Positions 39,050-47,493 of a stretch of DNA of 64,000 bases are shown here, piece after piece. The notes under the pieces are model-generated. The model was not told the origin of the DNA, did not search any database, and saw only the letters and a list, made by a program, of their open reading frames with translations. The stretch spans positions 3,596,001 through 3,660,000 of the forward strand of contig NZ_CP107869.1 in NCBI RefSeq assembly GCF_036013645.1. The letters are read 5' to 3'. The stretch's first letter is position 1, and every line of letters starts with the position of its first letter. Position numbers and translations under genes: made by a program. Origin of the DNA: Streptomyces sp. NBC_00490. GTDB taxonomy: Bacteria; Actinomycetota; Actinomycetes; Streptomycetales; Streptomycetaceae.

Positions 39050-39364
39050 TCAGAACATGCCGCTTCCGGGGGTGGCCGCTCCGGCCAGCCAGATGATGGC
39101 CAGGAGCGTGTCTATGGCGCCCAGTACGACGGCGACCAGGGCCGTCACCGGGCGGGAGCCCGTCCAGCTGCGGCCCATACCGAGCCAGCCGGTCACGATC
39201 GCGATCGGACCGAGGATGATCCCCAGTACGAAGAATCCCGCGACCGCGCAGATGACACCGATGATTCCGAGCGTCGCGCGATCCGGCCCGGTCCGTGACC
39301 ACGTCCGGCCACGTGAGCGGGGGTGCCTGCGCGTGCGCGTGCTGTTTCCGAAACCCGCCATCAT
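39050..39364 (-). CDS. Small DUF4190-like membrane protein
   Basis: About 104 residues. A basic N-terminus (TRTRRHPRSRGRTWSR) is followed by two long hydrophobic segments, TLGIIGVICAVAGFFVLGIILGPIAIVTG and ALVAVVLGAIDTLLAIIWLAG, in the G-x-x-x-L-G-P-x-A pattern of DUF4190 proteins. The function is unknown. GGGAG lies 6 nt before the ATG at 39364; a second ATG is adjacent. Confidence 0.7.
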   Translation of the reverse strand: MMAGFGNSTRTRRHPRSRGRTWSRTGPDRATLGIIGVICAVAGFFVLGIILGPIAIVTGWLGMGRSWTGSRPVTALVAVVLGAIDTLLAIIWLAGAATPGSGMF

Positions 39365-39486
39365 CAACAACTCCCTGAACCCCTAGGCAGATTGGGTTCG
39401 AGAGGGCGAGTACCCCCGCTGCGGGGGTCAATCCTCCGGCCTTGCGGCGCGCCGCCCCCCTCCGGCAGCGCGCCGCAGCACCGGCC

Positions 39487-39521
39487 GCCCTCCGCGGCAT
39501 ATGCACTGCCGTGCGGAGGGC
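39487..39521 (-). terminator. Hairpin downstream of the MFS gene (distal)
   Basis: The arms gccctccgc (39487-39495) and gcggagggc (39513-39521) are complementary. A second GC-rich inverted repeat (gcggcgcgc/gcgcgccgc) lies just before it at about 39445-39475, and a third (acccccg/cgggggt) around 39412-39428. The 283-bp region 39365-39647 holds only such hairpins. Confidence 0.5.
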
Positions 39522-39617
39522 TTGACTAACTGTGACCTGCGGCGCGTACCGGGGGCGAGGAATCTTTAGCGTCTTCACCCTGATAGGCGAAGTCGCCTGA
39601 AATCCCGTCAGTTTCGA

Positions 39618-39637
39618 CCCGCGGAAACTCCCGCGGG
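39618..39637 (-). terminator. Terminator of the DHA2 exporter gene
   Basis: The 7-bp arms cccgcgg (39618-39624) and ccgcggg (39631-39637) flank a 6-nt loop, 11 bp beyond the exporter's stop codon at 39648. Confidence 0.6.
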
Positions 39638-39647
39638 ACAGGACCCG

Positions 39648-41267
39648 TCAGACGTGGCCCACTCCCGCGCCCGCCTCCGCGTTCTCGCCGCGCTTGGTGA
39701 GCAGGGCGACGAAGACGGCGACGGCGGCGACTCCGGCGGCGACCAGGGACGCCAGGCTCATGCCGGAGATGAAGGTGTCGTGCGCGACGTCGGTGATCTT
39801 CGCGGCGATCGCCTCCGGGGTGCCCTTGGCGACCGGCGGCATACCGACCTGGACCGCCTCGGAGGCCTGGGCCTCCTGGGCCGCGGTGAGCGGCGGCAGT
39901 CCCGCGTCCTTCCAGTTGCCGGCGAGGTCGCTGTCGACCTTCGACGCCATCACGGCGCCCAGGACGGCGGTGCCGAGGCTGCCGCCGATCTGCATCGCGG
40001 CCTGCTGGAGACCGCCGGCGACTCCGGAGAGCTCCAGCGGCGCGTTGCCCACGATGACCTCGGTCGCGCCGACCATCACCGGGGCGAGGCCGAGGCCCAG
40101 CAGGGCGAACCAGAGGGACATCACCGCACTGCCGGTGTCCGTCTCCAGCGTGGACATGCCGTACATGGCGATCGCGGTGGCCGCCATGCCGCCGGCCAGC
40201 GGGATGCGCGGGCCCAGCTTGGTGATCATCACGCCCGCGAGCGGGGAGCCGACGATCATCATGCCGGTGAGCGGGAGGAGGTGGAGGCCGGCGTCGATCG
40301 GGCTCATCCCGTGCACGTTCTGGAGGTAGAACGTCACGAAGAACAGGCCGCCCATGAAGGCGATGGCCATGAGGACCATCAGGACCACGCCCGCGGACAG
40401 CGCGACCGAGCGGAACAGGCCCAGCGGGATCAGCGGCTCCTTCACCTTGGTCTCCCAGAAGGCGAAGAGCGCGAAGCCCAGGACCGACGCGGCGATGAAG
40501 GTCCACGTCTTTCCGTCGCCCCAGCCCCACGCCGGGGCCTTGATGAGGGCCCAGACCAGGCAGAACATCGCGGCCGACAGCAGGGCGATGCCGAGGATGT
40601 CGAAGGAGCGCGGGGCGTTCTCGGCACGGTGGTCGAGCAGGATCAGGATGCCCATGACGAGGGCGAGGACGCCGACCGGCACGTTGATGAAGAACACCGA
40701 CTGCCAGTTGACGTGCTCGACGAGGACACCGCCGAGGATCGGGCCGCCCGCGGTGGAGGCGCCGATGACCATGCCCCAGATACCGATGGCCATGTTGAGC
40801 TTCTCGGCCGGGAAGGTCGCCCGCAGCAGACCGAGCGCGGCCGGCATCAGCAGGGCACCGAACACGCCCTGCAGCACCCGGAAGGTGACGACGAACGCGA
40901 TGCTGTCGGACAGACCGATCGCACCGGAGGCGGCCGCGAAGCCGACCACACCTATCAGGAAGGTCTGGCGGTGGCCGAAGCGGTCACCGAGCTTGCCCGC
41001 GGTGATCAGGGAGACCGCGAGGGCGAGGAAGTAGCCGTTGGTGATCCACTGCACCTCGGCGAAGGTGGCGCCGAGGTCCTGCTGGATGGCCGGGTTGGCG
41101 ATGGCCACGATGGTGCCGTCGAGGGCCACCATCATGACGCCTACGGCGACGGTGATGAGCGTGAACCAGGGGTGGCCGCGCAGCCCTGAGGCCCGCGCCC
41201 CCTCCGACGGGGCGGCCGGCCTGCCGTCCTCCGGCCCCGGCTTGTCGAGCGTGGTCTGACTAGTCAT
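39648..41267 (-). CDS. DHA2-type (EmrB/QacA) MFS multidrug exporter
   Basis: A 539-residue protein with 14 predicted helices. TM1 reads VALDGTIVAIANPAIQQDL, motif A is GKLGDRFGHRQ, and motif C is GPILGGVLVEHVNWQSVFFINVPVG. There is no C-terminal extra domain, in contrast to the exporter at 6925. A long periplasmic-side loop (DLAGNWKDAGLPPLTAAQ) precedes the last helix, as in many Streptomyces members. It is divergent from a TetR gene 66 bp away, which very likely represses it. The substrate is unknown. Confidence 0.92.
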   Translation of the reverse strand: MTSQTTLDKPGPEDGRPAAPSEGARASGLRGHPWFTLITVAVGVMMVALDGTIVAIANPAIQQDLGATFAEVQWITNGYFLALAVSLITAGKLGDRFGHRQTFLIGVVGFAAASGAIGLSDSIAFVVTFRVLQGVFGALLMPAALGLLRATFPAEKLNMAIGIWGMVIGASTAGGPILGGVLVEHVNWQSVFFINVPVGVLALVMGILILLDHRAENAPRSFDILGIALLSAAMFCLVWALIKAPAWGWGDGKTWTFIAASVLGFALFAFWETKVKEPLIPLGLFRSVALSAGVVLMVLMAIAFMGGLFFVTFYLQNVHGMSPIDAGLHLLPLTGMMIVGSPLAGVMITKLGPRIPLAGGMAATAIAMYGMSTLETDTGSAVMSLWFALLGLGLAPVMVGATEVIVGNAPLELSGVAGGLQQAAMQIGGSLGTAVLGAVMASKVDSDLAGNWKDAGLPPLTAAQEAQASEAVQVGMPPVAKGTPEAIAAKITDVAHDTFISGMSLASLVAAGVAAVAVFVALLTKRGENAEAGAGVGHV

Positions 41268-41333
41268 ACGTCGAGGCTAATGACAGCCGCTGACAATTGA
41301 CAAACCGTTTCATAAGTCGGTAACTGACACAGC
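41268..41333. promoter_or_regulatory. Divergent exporter/TetR control region
   Basis: The 66-bp gap contains TTGACA (41297-41302), a good -35 for the TetR gene, with GTAACT 17 bp downstream. A start near 41332 would make the TetR mRNA leaderless. TTGACAAACCG and the later CGGTAACTGACA form an imperfect inverted repeat, a candidate TetR operator covering both promoters. Confidence 0.45.
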
Positions 41334-41960
41334 ATGGATACCCTGCGCCAACGCAAGAAGCAGCGCACCCGTGAGGCGCTGATTCGAGCCGCCCTCGAGT
41401 TGTTCACCACCCGGGGCTACGAGGGGACGACCGTCGACGACATCACGGACGCCGTCGAGGTCTCGCAGCGCACCTTCTTCCGCTACTTCGCCAACAAGGA
41501 GGAGGCCGCCCTCGCCGTCGTCGAGATGGCCGTCGCGCACTTCACCGAGGCGGTGCGCGAGCGGCCGCCGCACGAGGCGCCGCTGGAGGCGCTGCGCCAG
41601 GCGGTCCTGGAGGGCTGGGACTCGCTCAACGAGGTGATCGAGTCCGTCGTACCGGTGGAGCTGTATCTGCAGATGTACCGGGTGATCGAGTCGACGCCGG
41701 TGCTGCTCGCCGCCCATCTGCGGCGCTCCATGGAGGTCGAGGAGACCCTGGCGCGCGTGATCGCCGAGCGCGAGGGCCTCGACGTGACGGCCGACCCGCG
41801 GCCGCGGCTCGCGGTGGCCGTCTTCAGCGGGGTGATGCGGGTGACGGAACGGCAGTGGAGCGCGGCCGCGGACTTCAGCCTGGACGCGATGCGGACGCTC
41901 ACCGTTTCGTATCTCGAACAGGTGGGTCCAGCACTGACGGAGAACTGGCGAACACACTGA
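41334..41960 (+). CDS. TetR/AcrR family repressor
   Basis: A 208-residue protein. The HTH region RTREALIRAALELFTTRGY followed by TTVDDITDAVEVSQRTFFRYFANKEE is a standard TetR N-terminal domain; the remaining ~150 residues are the helical ligand-binding and dimerisation domain. It is divergent from the DHA2 exporter, the classic arrangement for a drug-responsive repressor of its neighbour. The ATG at 41334 lies so near the predicted promoter that a leaderless transcript is possible. Confidence 0.92.
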   Translation: MDTLRQRKKQRTREALIRAALELFTTRGYEGTTVDDITDAVEVSQRTFFRYFANKEEAALAVVEMAVAHFTEAVRERPPHEAPLEALRQAVLEGWDSLNEVIESVVPVELYLQMYRVIESTPVLLAAHLRRSMEVEETLARVIAEREGLDVTADPRPRLAVAVFSGVMRVTERQWSAAADFSLDAMRTLTVSYLEQVGPALTENWRTH

Positions 41961-42042
41961 GGTCATCGACACGCTCACCGAAACGTGACCTCTGTCACTC
42001 GGTTAACGCGAGACCCTCTCGTTCTCCTAGTGTGTCCTTTCA

Positions 42043-43254
42043 GTGACTTCCTTCGACACCTCTCCCCAACTGAACGCGTCGCGCGCACTGCTCGCGCTGG
42101 CCGTGGTGTTCGTGATGCTCGCGACCACCGGCTGGACCGCCCTGCGCAACCAGCGGACCACGACCGAGCTCCAGAGCTCGATCAGCTCCTGGGAGCACGG
42201 CCGGATAGCGGGGCACCAGCTGCCCGACCCGGACGACTCGACCTCCGCCGCGCTCTCGCGCTTCTTCGCCTCGCTGACCGCTCAGCAGCGCTCCGCCCTC
42301 GCCCGCCGCTATCCCCTCGCGGTCGGCAACATGAACGGCGCCCCCGTCGAGCTGCGCTACCGCGCCAACCGCATCGCGCTCGGCCAGGCCCGCAAGGTCG
42401 AGCTGAAACGCATGCACGACAGCCGGCTCTCGGCCGACGGGCAACGCCAGGCGGGCAACCGTATGCAGCGCTTCGAGACGCTGATGAACACCAAGCGCAA
42501 GATCCTCGCCTTCGACCCGGCGGGCTCCGGGCGGGTCGCCGAGGTCTTCGGCGATCTGGACAAGGCGCAGCGGATCTCGGTCGTCGTCCCCGGCGTCGAC
42601 ACCGATCTGCTCACCTTCCAGCGCACCTACCGCAAGTACTCGGCCCCGGTCGGCATGGCCAAGTCGCTGTACGCCGCGGAGAAGGCGGCGAGCCCCTCGA
42701 CGCGTACGGCCGTCATCGCCTGGGCCGACTACACCGCCCCCGGCGGCCTCGGCCTCGACTCGGCGACCGCGACCCGCGCCAAGGGCGGCGCCGTCCGGCT
42801 GAACGCGCTGGTGCGCGCGCTGCCCGGCAGCACGCCCGTCTCCCTGTTCTGCCACAGCTACGGCTCGGTGGTGTGCGGTGTCGCCGCGCACACCCTGCCG
42901 GAGCGGGTGGCCGACATCGCGGTGGCCGGCAGCCCCGGGATGCGGGTCACCAACGCCGCCCAGCTGCACACCTCGGCCCAGGTGTGGGCGATGCGGGACG
43001 CCGACGACTGGATCCAGGACGTGCCGTACCTGGAGCTCGGCGGTCTGGGCCACGGTGCCGACCCGGTGTCCTCCGCGTTCGGGGCACGGGTGCTTTCGGC
43101 GGCGGACGCGAAGGGGCACAGCGGCTATTTCGAGCCGGGTACCGAGAGCCTGCTGAACTTCGCCGAGATCGGCGTCGGCGCATATCGCTCGGTGCACTGT
43201 GCCACGGACGACGAGGCCTGCCGCGCCGGTTTGTCCGGCACCGTGGCGGGCTGA
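42043..43254 (+). CDS. DUF1023-type alpha/beta hydrolase, membrane-anchored or secreted
   Basis: A 403-residue protein. An N-terminal hydrophobic helix (ALLALAVVFVMLATTGWTAL, residues 14-33) precedes a long helical region (to about residue 175) and then the alpha/beta-hydrolase domain. RISVVVPGVDTDLLTF is the oxyanion strand, VSLFCHSYGSVVCG is the nucleophile elbow (Ser in H-S-Y-G-S), and GLGHGADPVSSAFG supplies the late catalytic residues. This order matches DUF1023 proteins. The extra-cytoplasmic location is inferred. The GTG start at 42043 has no convincing ribosome site. Confidence 0.85.
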   Translation: MTSFDTSPQLNASRALLALAVVFVMLATTGWTALRNQRTTTELQSSISSWEHGRIAGHQLPDPDDSTSAALSRFFASLTAQQRSALARRYPLAVGNMNGAPVELRYRANRIALGQARKVELKRMHDSRLSADGQRQAGNRMQRFETLMNTKRKILAFDPAGSGRVAEVFGDLDKAQRISVVVPGVDTDLLTFQRTYRKYSAPVGMAKSLYAAEKAASPSTRTAVIAWADYTAPGGLGLDSATATRAKGGAVRLNALVRALPGSTPVSLFCHSYGSVVCGVAAHTLPERVADIAVAGSPGMRVTNAAQLHTSAQVWAMRDADDWIQDVPYLELGGLGHGADPVSSAFGARVLSAADAKGHSGYFEPGTESLLNFAEIGVGAYRSVHCATDDEACRAGLSGTVAG

Positions 43255-43308
43255 CGCGCGTAGAGACGCAGGAATTGCGGTCTGCGCAGGGAGGCGACGG
43301 AGGAGCTC

Positions 43309-44184
43309 GTGCCGCATACGATGAGCCGCATGGGTGACGTACTGGCCGGATTTCATGCCGCCTGGGAGTTCGAGTCCGACTCCGTCCTCATCCGTTACGA
43401 GCGGGGGATTCGAACACCCAAGCTCTTCCAGTCCCTGGGAGAGCGACGGATCCCCCTCTCGGCACTGTCCGGTGTGACACTCACCCCCGGCAAGCGCGGC
43501 ACGGTGGTGCTGCGCGCCGAACCCCGCCCCGGCGCCGACCCGTTGATGGAGGCGGCCGCGGGACAGCTGAAGGAAGGGTGCGACCCGTACCGCCTCGTGC
43601 TGCCCGCCGAGCGGGAGGTGCTCGCCGAGTACTACGCCGACGAGTTGCGTGCCCTGCTGAAGCCGGACGACGGCGAGCCGGCCGAGCGGTTTCTCGTCCC
43701 GGCGCCCGAAGTACCGCTGTCCTTCAAGGCGTACGACGGCAAGGCGTCCTTCGACGGGAAGACCGTGCACTTCCGGTGGTTCTGGACGGGCGCGTCCTCG
43801 GCGAAGTGGAAGGCCGGCGACCAGAGTTTCCCGGTCACCGACCTCGGTGGCGTGGAGTGGCGCTCGCCCGAGGTGTTCGAGGGGCATCTGCGGCTGATCC
43901 CGCGGGACGGCGACGGGCAGCCGGTGCAGGCCGACCAGGATCCGGCCGCCGTGGTGTTCGGGCTCGGGTACGGGCCGGTGCACGAGTCGTTGCCGTTCGC
44001 CGCGGCGGTCCTGGCGGCGGTCCGGGAGCGGGGGCCCGTCGCGGCGGTGCCGGCCAGTGCGCCGAGGCGCGATCCGGCCGACATCGCCGAGCGCATTCGT
44101 CATCTCGGGGAGCTGCACCAAGCGGGGCTTGTCACGGACGAGGAGTTCTCCGTGAAGAAAGCGGAGTTGTTGGCTGAGCTCTGA
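43309..44184 (+). CDS. DUF4429 protein with C-terminal SHOCT domain
   Basis: A 291-residue protein. GDVLAGFHAAWEFESDSVLIRYERGIRTPKLF and the matching later block YDGKASFDGKTVHFRWFWTGASSAKWKAGDQSFPV show two DUF4429 repeats, each a PH-like beta fold. The C-terminal ADIAERIRHLGELHQAGLVTDEEFSVKKAELLAEL is a SHOCT oligomerisation motif. It is cytoplasmic, with unknown function. The GTG at 43309 follows GGAGG; the ATG at 43330 is the alternative start. It converges on the aldo/keto reductase gene with an 11-bp gap. Confidence 0.87.
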   Translation: MPHTMSRMGDVLAGFHAAWEFESDSVLIRYERGIRTPKLFQSLGERRIPLSALSGVTLTPGKRGTVVLRAEPRPGADPLMEAAAGQLKEGCDPYRLVLPAEREVLAEYYADELRALLKPDDGEPAERFLVPAPEVPLSFKAYDGKASFDGKTVHFRWFWTGASSAKWKAGDQSFPVTDLGGVEWRSPEVFEGHLRLIPRDGDGQPVQADQDPAAVVFGLGYGPVHESLPFAAAVLAAVRERGPVAAVPASAPRRDPADIAERIRHLGELHQAGLVTDEEFSVKKAELLAEL

Positions 44185-44195
44185 GGTGCGTTGTT

Positions 44196-45212
44196 CTACT
44201 CACGGCCGGCAGAGGTGAACGTCATGTCCGCGTAGCGGTCGCCTGCCACCTTTGCCGCGATCGGCTCCAGCAACGCCAGCTGCTCTTCCGTGAGTTCGAT
44301 CCTGGTGGCCGCTACGTTCTCTGCCACACGGCTCGCCTTCGTCGTACCCGGGATCGGAACGACTGTCAGACCATGAACGTCGGCCTGGTGCTGGACCCAG
44401 GCCAGGGCTATCTGGCCCAGGGAGGCACCGTGGGCCTCTGCCACTGTGCGGATCTGTTCCAGGAGGGCCGCGTTCGTGGCCGCGTTGTCGCCGGTGAAGC
44501 GGGGCTGGTGGCGGCGGAAGTCGTCGGCCGTCAGATCCTTGTCGGCGTCGGCGAAGGAGCCGGTCAGGAAGCCTCGGCCCAGCGGGGAGTACGGGACGAG
44601 GGCGACGCCCAGGTCGCGGGCGGCCGGGACCACGCCCGTCTCGATGTCGCGGCTGAACAGGGACCACTCCGACTGCACGGCCGCGATGGGGTGGACGGCC
44701 TGGGCCGTACGCAGCTCCGAGCCGGTGACCTCGCTCAGGCCCAGGTGCTTGACCTTGCCCTCGCGGACCAGGTCGGCCATGGTCGCGACGGTCTCCTCGA
44801 TCGGCACGTTCGGATCGCGCCGGTGCATGTAGTAGAGGTCGATCGCGTCGACGTCCAGTCGCTTCAGGCTCGCCTCGACGGCCTGGCGGATGTACGGGGT
44901 GTCGTTGCGGATGACACGCCGGGTCGGCTCGTCCGGCGGGATCGACAGGGCGAACTTCGTGGCGATGACGACCTCGTCGCGGTGGGCCTTGAAGAACGGC
45001 GAGAGGAACTTCTCGTTCTCCCCCGCGCCGTAGGCGTCCGCCGTGTCGTAGAGCGTGACGCCCAGTTCCAGGGCCCGCTCCAGGGTCGCCCGGGACGCGT
45101 CCGCGTCCGTGGGGCCGTACGCGAAGCTCATGCCCATGCAGCCCAGGCCCTGCACGCCCACCTCGGGGCCGTCGGCGCCCAGTCGTGCGGTCGGGATCCT
45201 GTGGTCGGTCAT
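44196..45212 (-). CDS. Aldo/keto reductase
   Basis: A 338-residue (alpha/beta)8 NADPH-dependent reductase. Catalytic residues are visible: Tyr in DTADAYGAGENE (Y61), Lys in VIATKFAL (K86), and His in YYMHRRDPNVPIEE (H130). It matches the group that reduces aldehydes and small carbonyls. Its ATG overlaps the stop of the MerR gene by 4 bp (ATGA), so the two are translationally coupled and the regulator very likely controls the reductase in response to an electrophile or aldehyde. Confidence 0.93.
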   Translation of the reverse strand: MTDHRIPTARLGADGPEVGVQGLGCMGMSFAYGPTDADASRATLERALELGVTLYDTADAYGAGENEKFLSPFFKAHRDEVVIATKFALSIPPDEPTRRVIRNDTPYIRQAVEASLKRLDVDAIDLYYMHRRDPNVPIEETVATMADLVREGKVKHLGLSEVTGSELRTAQAVHPIAAVQSEWSLFSRDIETGVVPAARDLGVALVPYSPLGRGFLTGSFADADKDLTADDFRRHQPRFTGDNAATNAALLEQIRTVAEAHGASLGQIALAWVQHQADVHGLTVVPIPGTTKASRVAENVAATRIELTEEQLALLEPIAAKVAGDRYADMTFTSAGRE

Positions 45213-45679
45213 CCGGCCTTCTCCGTTTCGTAGCGGTGACCGGCGTCGGCGTAGAAGCTGATCTTCCGGTCGAGCACGGCGAGCGTGTCCTGCAGTTCCG
45301 TGATCCGGGACAGGACGTCCCGGCGGGTCGACTCCAGCAGTTCGAAGCGCTCGCCGAAGGTGTGGTCGCCCTCGCGGACCAGTTCCGCGTAGCGCACCAT
45401 GTCGGCGACCGGCATCCCCGTGAGCCGGAGCTTGCCGACGAAGTCGAGCCAGTCCAGGTCGCGGTTGCTGTAGCGGCGCTGGCCGGTGTGCGAGCGGTCG
45501 ATGTGCGGCATCAGGCCGATGCGCTCGTACCAGCGCAGCGTGTGCGCGGTCAGCCCGGTGAAGGCGACGACCTCGCTGATCGTGTAGCTGTCCTGGCCCT
45601 GGGGGCGCCGGTGCGGGTGCGGCGGGGCGCTGCAGCTGTCGGTCCTGGTACCCGTCGTGGTGGTCTCCATCACCGTCAT
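45209..45679 (-). CDS. MerR family regulator of the downstream aldo/keto reductase
   Basis: A 156-residue protein. YTISEVVAFTGLTAHTLRWYERIGLMPHIDRSHTGQRRYS is the MerR winged-HTH, and the C-terminal RRDVLSRITELQDTLAVLDRKISFYADA is the antiparallel coiled-coil dimerisation helix. No Cys cluster is present in the effector end, so metal sensing is unlikely; aldehyde/electrophile sensors of the AdhR/NmlR type fit better. The operator lies just upstream. The ATG at 45679 or 45670 is the start; GAGG precedes the first. Confidence 0.92.
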   Translation of the reverse strand: MTVMETTTTGTRTDSCSAPPHPHRRPQGQDSYTISEVVAFTGLTAHTLRWYERIGLMPHIDRSHTGQRRYSNRDLDWLDFVGKLRLTGMPVADMVRYAELVREGDHTFGERFELLESTRRDVLSRITELQDTLAVLDRKISFYADAGHRYETEKAG

Positions 45680-45696
45680 GACCTCAACGCTATGAC

Positions 45697-45714
45697 CTTG
45701 GAGTGCACTCCAAG
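45697..45714 (-). promoter_or_regulatory. MerR operator/promoter
   Basis: CTTGGAGTGCACTCCAAG is a perfect 18-bp palindrome. On the minus strand it sits between -35 TTGCTT and -10 TAGCGT, spaced 19 bp, the long spacer that MerR-family activators correct by DNA distortion. This supports autoregulation and control of the merR-reductase operon. Confidence 0.8.
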
Positions 45715-45764
45715 CAAGCGAATCCGGTAAGAATTCGCGGGACGCCGGCCGGGCGGGGTGGCTA

Positions 45765-45793
45765 GTGCCGCATCAGGCAACGTTCGCCCTGTC
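45765..45793 (+). repeat. Left terminal inverted repeat of the IS630 element
   Basis: This 29-bp sequence starts gtgccgcatcaggcaacgtt and is perfectly repeated in inverted orientation at 46962-46990. The transposase stop codon (45773-45775) lies inside it. Confidence 0.93.
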
Positions 45794-46906
45794 CACGACC
45801 TCGCGGAGTCGTTCGTCGGCGGCATGCTTGTTCCGCCAGATGATGTAGCGGCGGATCATGCTTCCCTGTTCTTTGTGGCTGGTGTGGTCGGTGCCGTCGA
45901 GTGCGAAGTAGCGCAGGGCGGTGAACTGGGCCTCGATCCGGTTGAGCCAGGAGCTGTTGGTCGGGGTGTAGGCGATCTCCACGTTGTTGGCCGCCGCCCA
46001 CGTCGCGACCCGCTGGCAGCGCTTTGTCGTCAGGTGCGGTGAGTAGTTGTCGCAGATGATCGCCATGCGTATGTCCTGTGGGTGCAGGGAGCGCAGGTAG
46101 CGGCAGAACTCCAGGAACTTCGACCTGTTCTTGGTCTTCTTGATGTGCCCGTAGAGCTGGTCCTTGGCCAGGTCGTAGGCGGCGAACAGGTGGCGGACCC
46201 CGTGCGGGCGGGTGTAGGTCGCCCGGCGCCGAGGCCGGGGTTCACGGTCGGGATCCTTGTGCCGGCCGCCGCGTTCGGCCCACTGCCGTCCGGGGTGTGG
46301 CTGGAGGTTGAGCGGCCCGAACTCGTCCATGCAGAAGACGACTTCGGGCTCGCCGTCCTCGGCTATGACCTCGCCGTCGGCGATCGCGTAGAGATGCTCG
46401 ACCCGGGCCTTCTTGGCCGCGTAGTCCGGGTCGCGTGAGGCCTTCCAGGTCTTCACGCGTTGAAACGAGACGCCCTCCTCGCGGAGCAGGACCCGAAGGC
46501 CCTCGTAGCTGATGTCGTCGACCACCCCCTCGGCGACCAGGAAGTCGGCCAGCTTGGCCAGGCTCCAGGTCGAGAACGGCAGGCCATGCTCGGCCGGCTT
46601 GGACTTGGCGATCTTCTTGATCTCCCGGCGCTCGGGGAGGGTGAAGGTTCTGGGCCTGCCGCCCTTGTACTTCGGATAGAGCGAGTTGAATCCGTCCGCG
46701 TTGAAGTTGTGGATCACATCCCGGACCCGGTCCTGGCTGGTGAACGTCACCTCGGCGATCTTCGCCACCGGCATGCCCTGCGCGGATAACAGCACCATCT
46801 GGGCCCGCCGCCAGGTCACCACCGAACCGGTACCCCTGCGGATGATCCGCAGCAGTCGCCTGCCCTCATCGTCATCAATCTCCCGGACCCGCACACGTTC
46901 AGCCAC
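45773..46906 (-). CDS. IS630 family transposase
   Basis: A 377-residue transposase. An N-terminal HTH region (EIDDDEGRRLLRIIRRG, MPVAKIAEVTFTSQDRVRDVIHNF) is followed by a Winged-HTH region (FSTWSLAKLADFLVAEGVV) and the DDE catalytic domain: VFCMDEFGPL (first Asp), MAIICDNYSPHLTT (second Asp), and NSSWLNRIEAQF (Glu). All three acidic residues are present, so it may be active. I chose the GTG at 46906 (VAERVRVREIDDDEG), the usual family start; an upstream TTG at 46945 is possible. The last residues are encoded by the terminal repeat. Confidence 0.93.
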   Translation of the reverse strand: MAERVRVREIDDDEGRRLLRIIRRGTGSVVTWRRAQMVLLSAQGMPVAKIAEVTFTSQDRVRDVIHNFNADGFNSLYPKYKGGRPRTFTLPERREIKKIAKSKPAEHGLPFSTWSLAKLADFLVAEGVVDDISYEGLRVLLREEGVSFQRVKTWKASRDPDYAAKKARVEHLYAIADGEVIAEDGEPEVVFCMDEFGPLNLQPHPGRQWAERGGRHKDPDREPRPRRRATYTRPHGVRHLFAAYDLAKDQLYGHIKKTKNRSKFLEFCRYLRSLHPQDIRMAIICDNYSPHLTTKRCQRVATWAAANNVEIAYTPTNSSWLNRIEAQFTALRYFALDGTDHTSHKEQGSMIRRYIIWRNKHAADERLREVVDRANVA

Positions 46907-46961
46907 GTGATCATTCTGGCTGTCTGATGCCGCCCGGCGCAGCAACCCAGCGATACGTCAT

Positions 46962-46990
46962 GACAGGGCGAACGTTGCCTGATGCGGCAC
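46962..46990 (-). repeat. Right terminal inverted repeat of the IS630 element
   Basis: The perfect 29-bp inverse of 45765-45793, followed by the duplicated TA at 46991-46992 and then, after 11 bp, the ATG of the GNAT gene. Confidence 0.93.
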
Positions 46991-47003
46991 TAGCGTGCGG
47001 GAC

Positions 47004-47474
47004 ATGAGTCTCGTACGACGTGCTGGAGCCGAGGACGCCCGGGAAGTGCTGCGACTTCGGCAGGTGATGATCGACTCGATGGCCGGTGCCGATCCGTCCA
47101 CGCAGTGGCATGCCGGGGCGCTGCCCGTGCTGAAGGGGCGGCTGGCGGAACCGGACGGGGACTTCGCGGCGTTCGTCGTGGATCACCCCGAGCGGCCGGG
47201 GGCGTTGGCGGCACTGGCGGTCGGGACGCTGGAGTACCGGATCGGACGGGCGGACAATCCGCACGGGCGGGTCGGGTACGTCTTCAGCGTCGCGACCGAC
47301 CCCGACGCCCGCCGTCGCGGTTACGCGCGGGCGTGCATGACCGAACTGCTGGTCTGGCTCCGCGAGCGGGGCGCCACCCAGGTCGATCTGAACGCCTCCG
47401 CCGACGCCGAGCCGCTCTACGCCTCCCTCGGCTTCGTCCGCAAGCCCGACCCCTCGATGCGGCTGGCACTGTGA
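47004..47474 (+). CDS. GNAT family N-acetyltransferase, upstream region interrupted by an IS element
   Basis: A 156-residue acetyltransferase. VGYVFSVATDPDARRRGYARACMTELLVWL holds the acetyl-CoA-binding motif (R-R-G-Y-A), and LNASADAEPLYASLGF is motif B. The substrate is unknown. The ATG at 47004 (MSLVRRAGAEDAREV) is used; a GTG at 46995 is the alternative. The insertion sequence ends 13 bp upstream of the ATG, so the natural upstream promoter has been separated from the gene. Confidence 0.85.
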   Translation: MSLVRRAGAEDAREVLRLRQVMIDSMAGADPSTQWHAGALPVLKGRLAEPDGDFAAFVVDHPERPGALAALAVGTLEYRIGRADNPHGRVGYVFSVATDPDARRRGYARACMTELLVWLRERGATQVDLNASADAEPLYASLGFVRKPDPSMRLAL

Positions 47475-47493
47475 CCGGCATAGTCTCGACGGC

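Larger units (their letters stand above)
45765..46990. mobile_element. Intact IS630-family insertion sequence, 1226 bp
   Basis: The terminal inverted repeats 45765-45793 and 46962-46990 (gtgccgcatcaggcaacgtt...) match perfectly over 29 bp. The element is flanked by TA on both sides (45763-45764, 46991-46992), the target duplication of the IS630/Tc1 group. It carries one transposase gene that appears intact. The pre-insertion site reads ggtggcTAgcgtgcggg. Confidence 0.93.
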
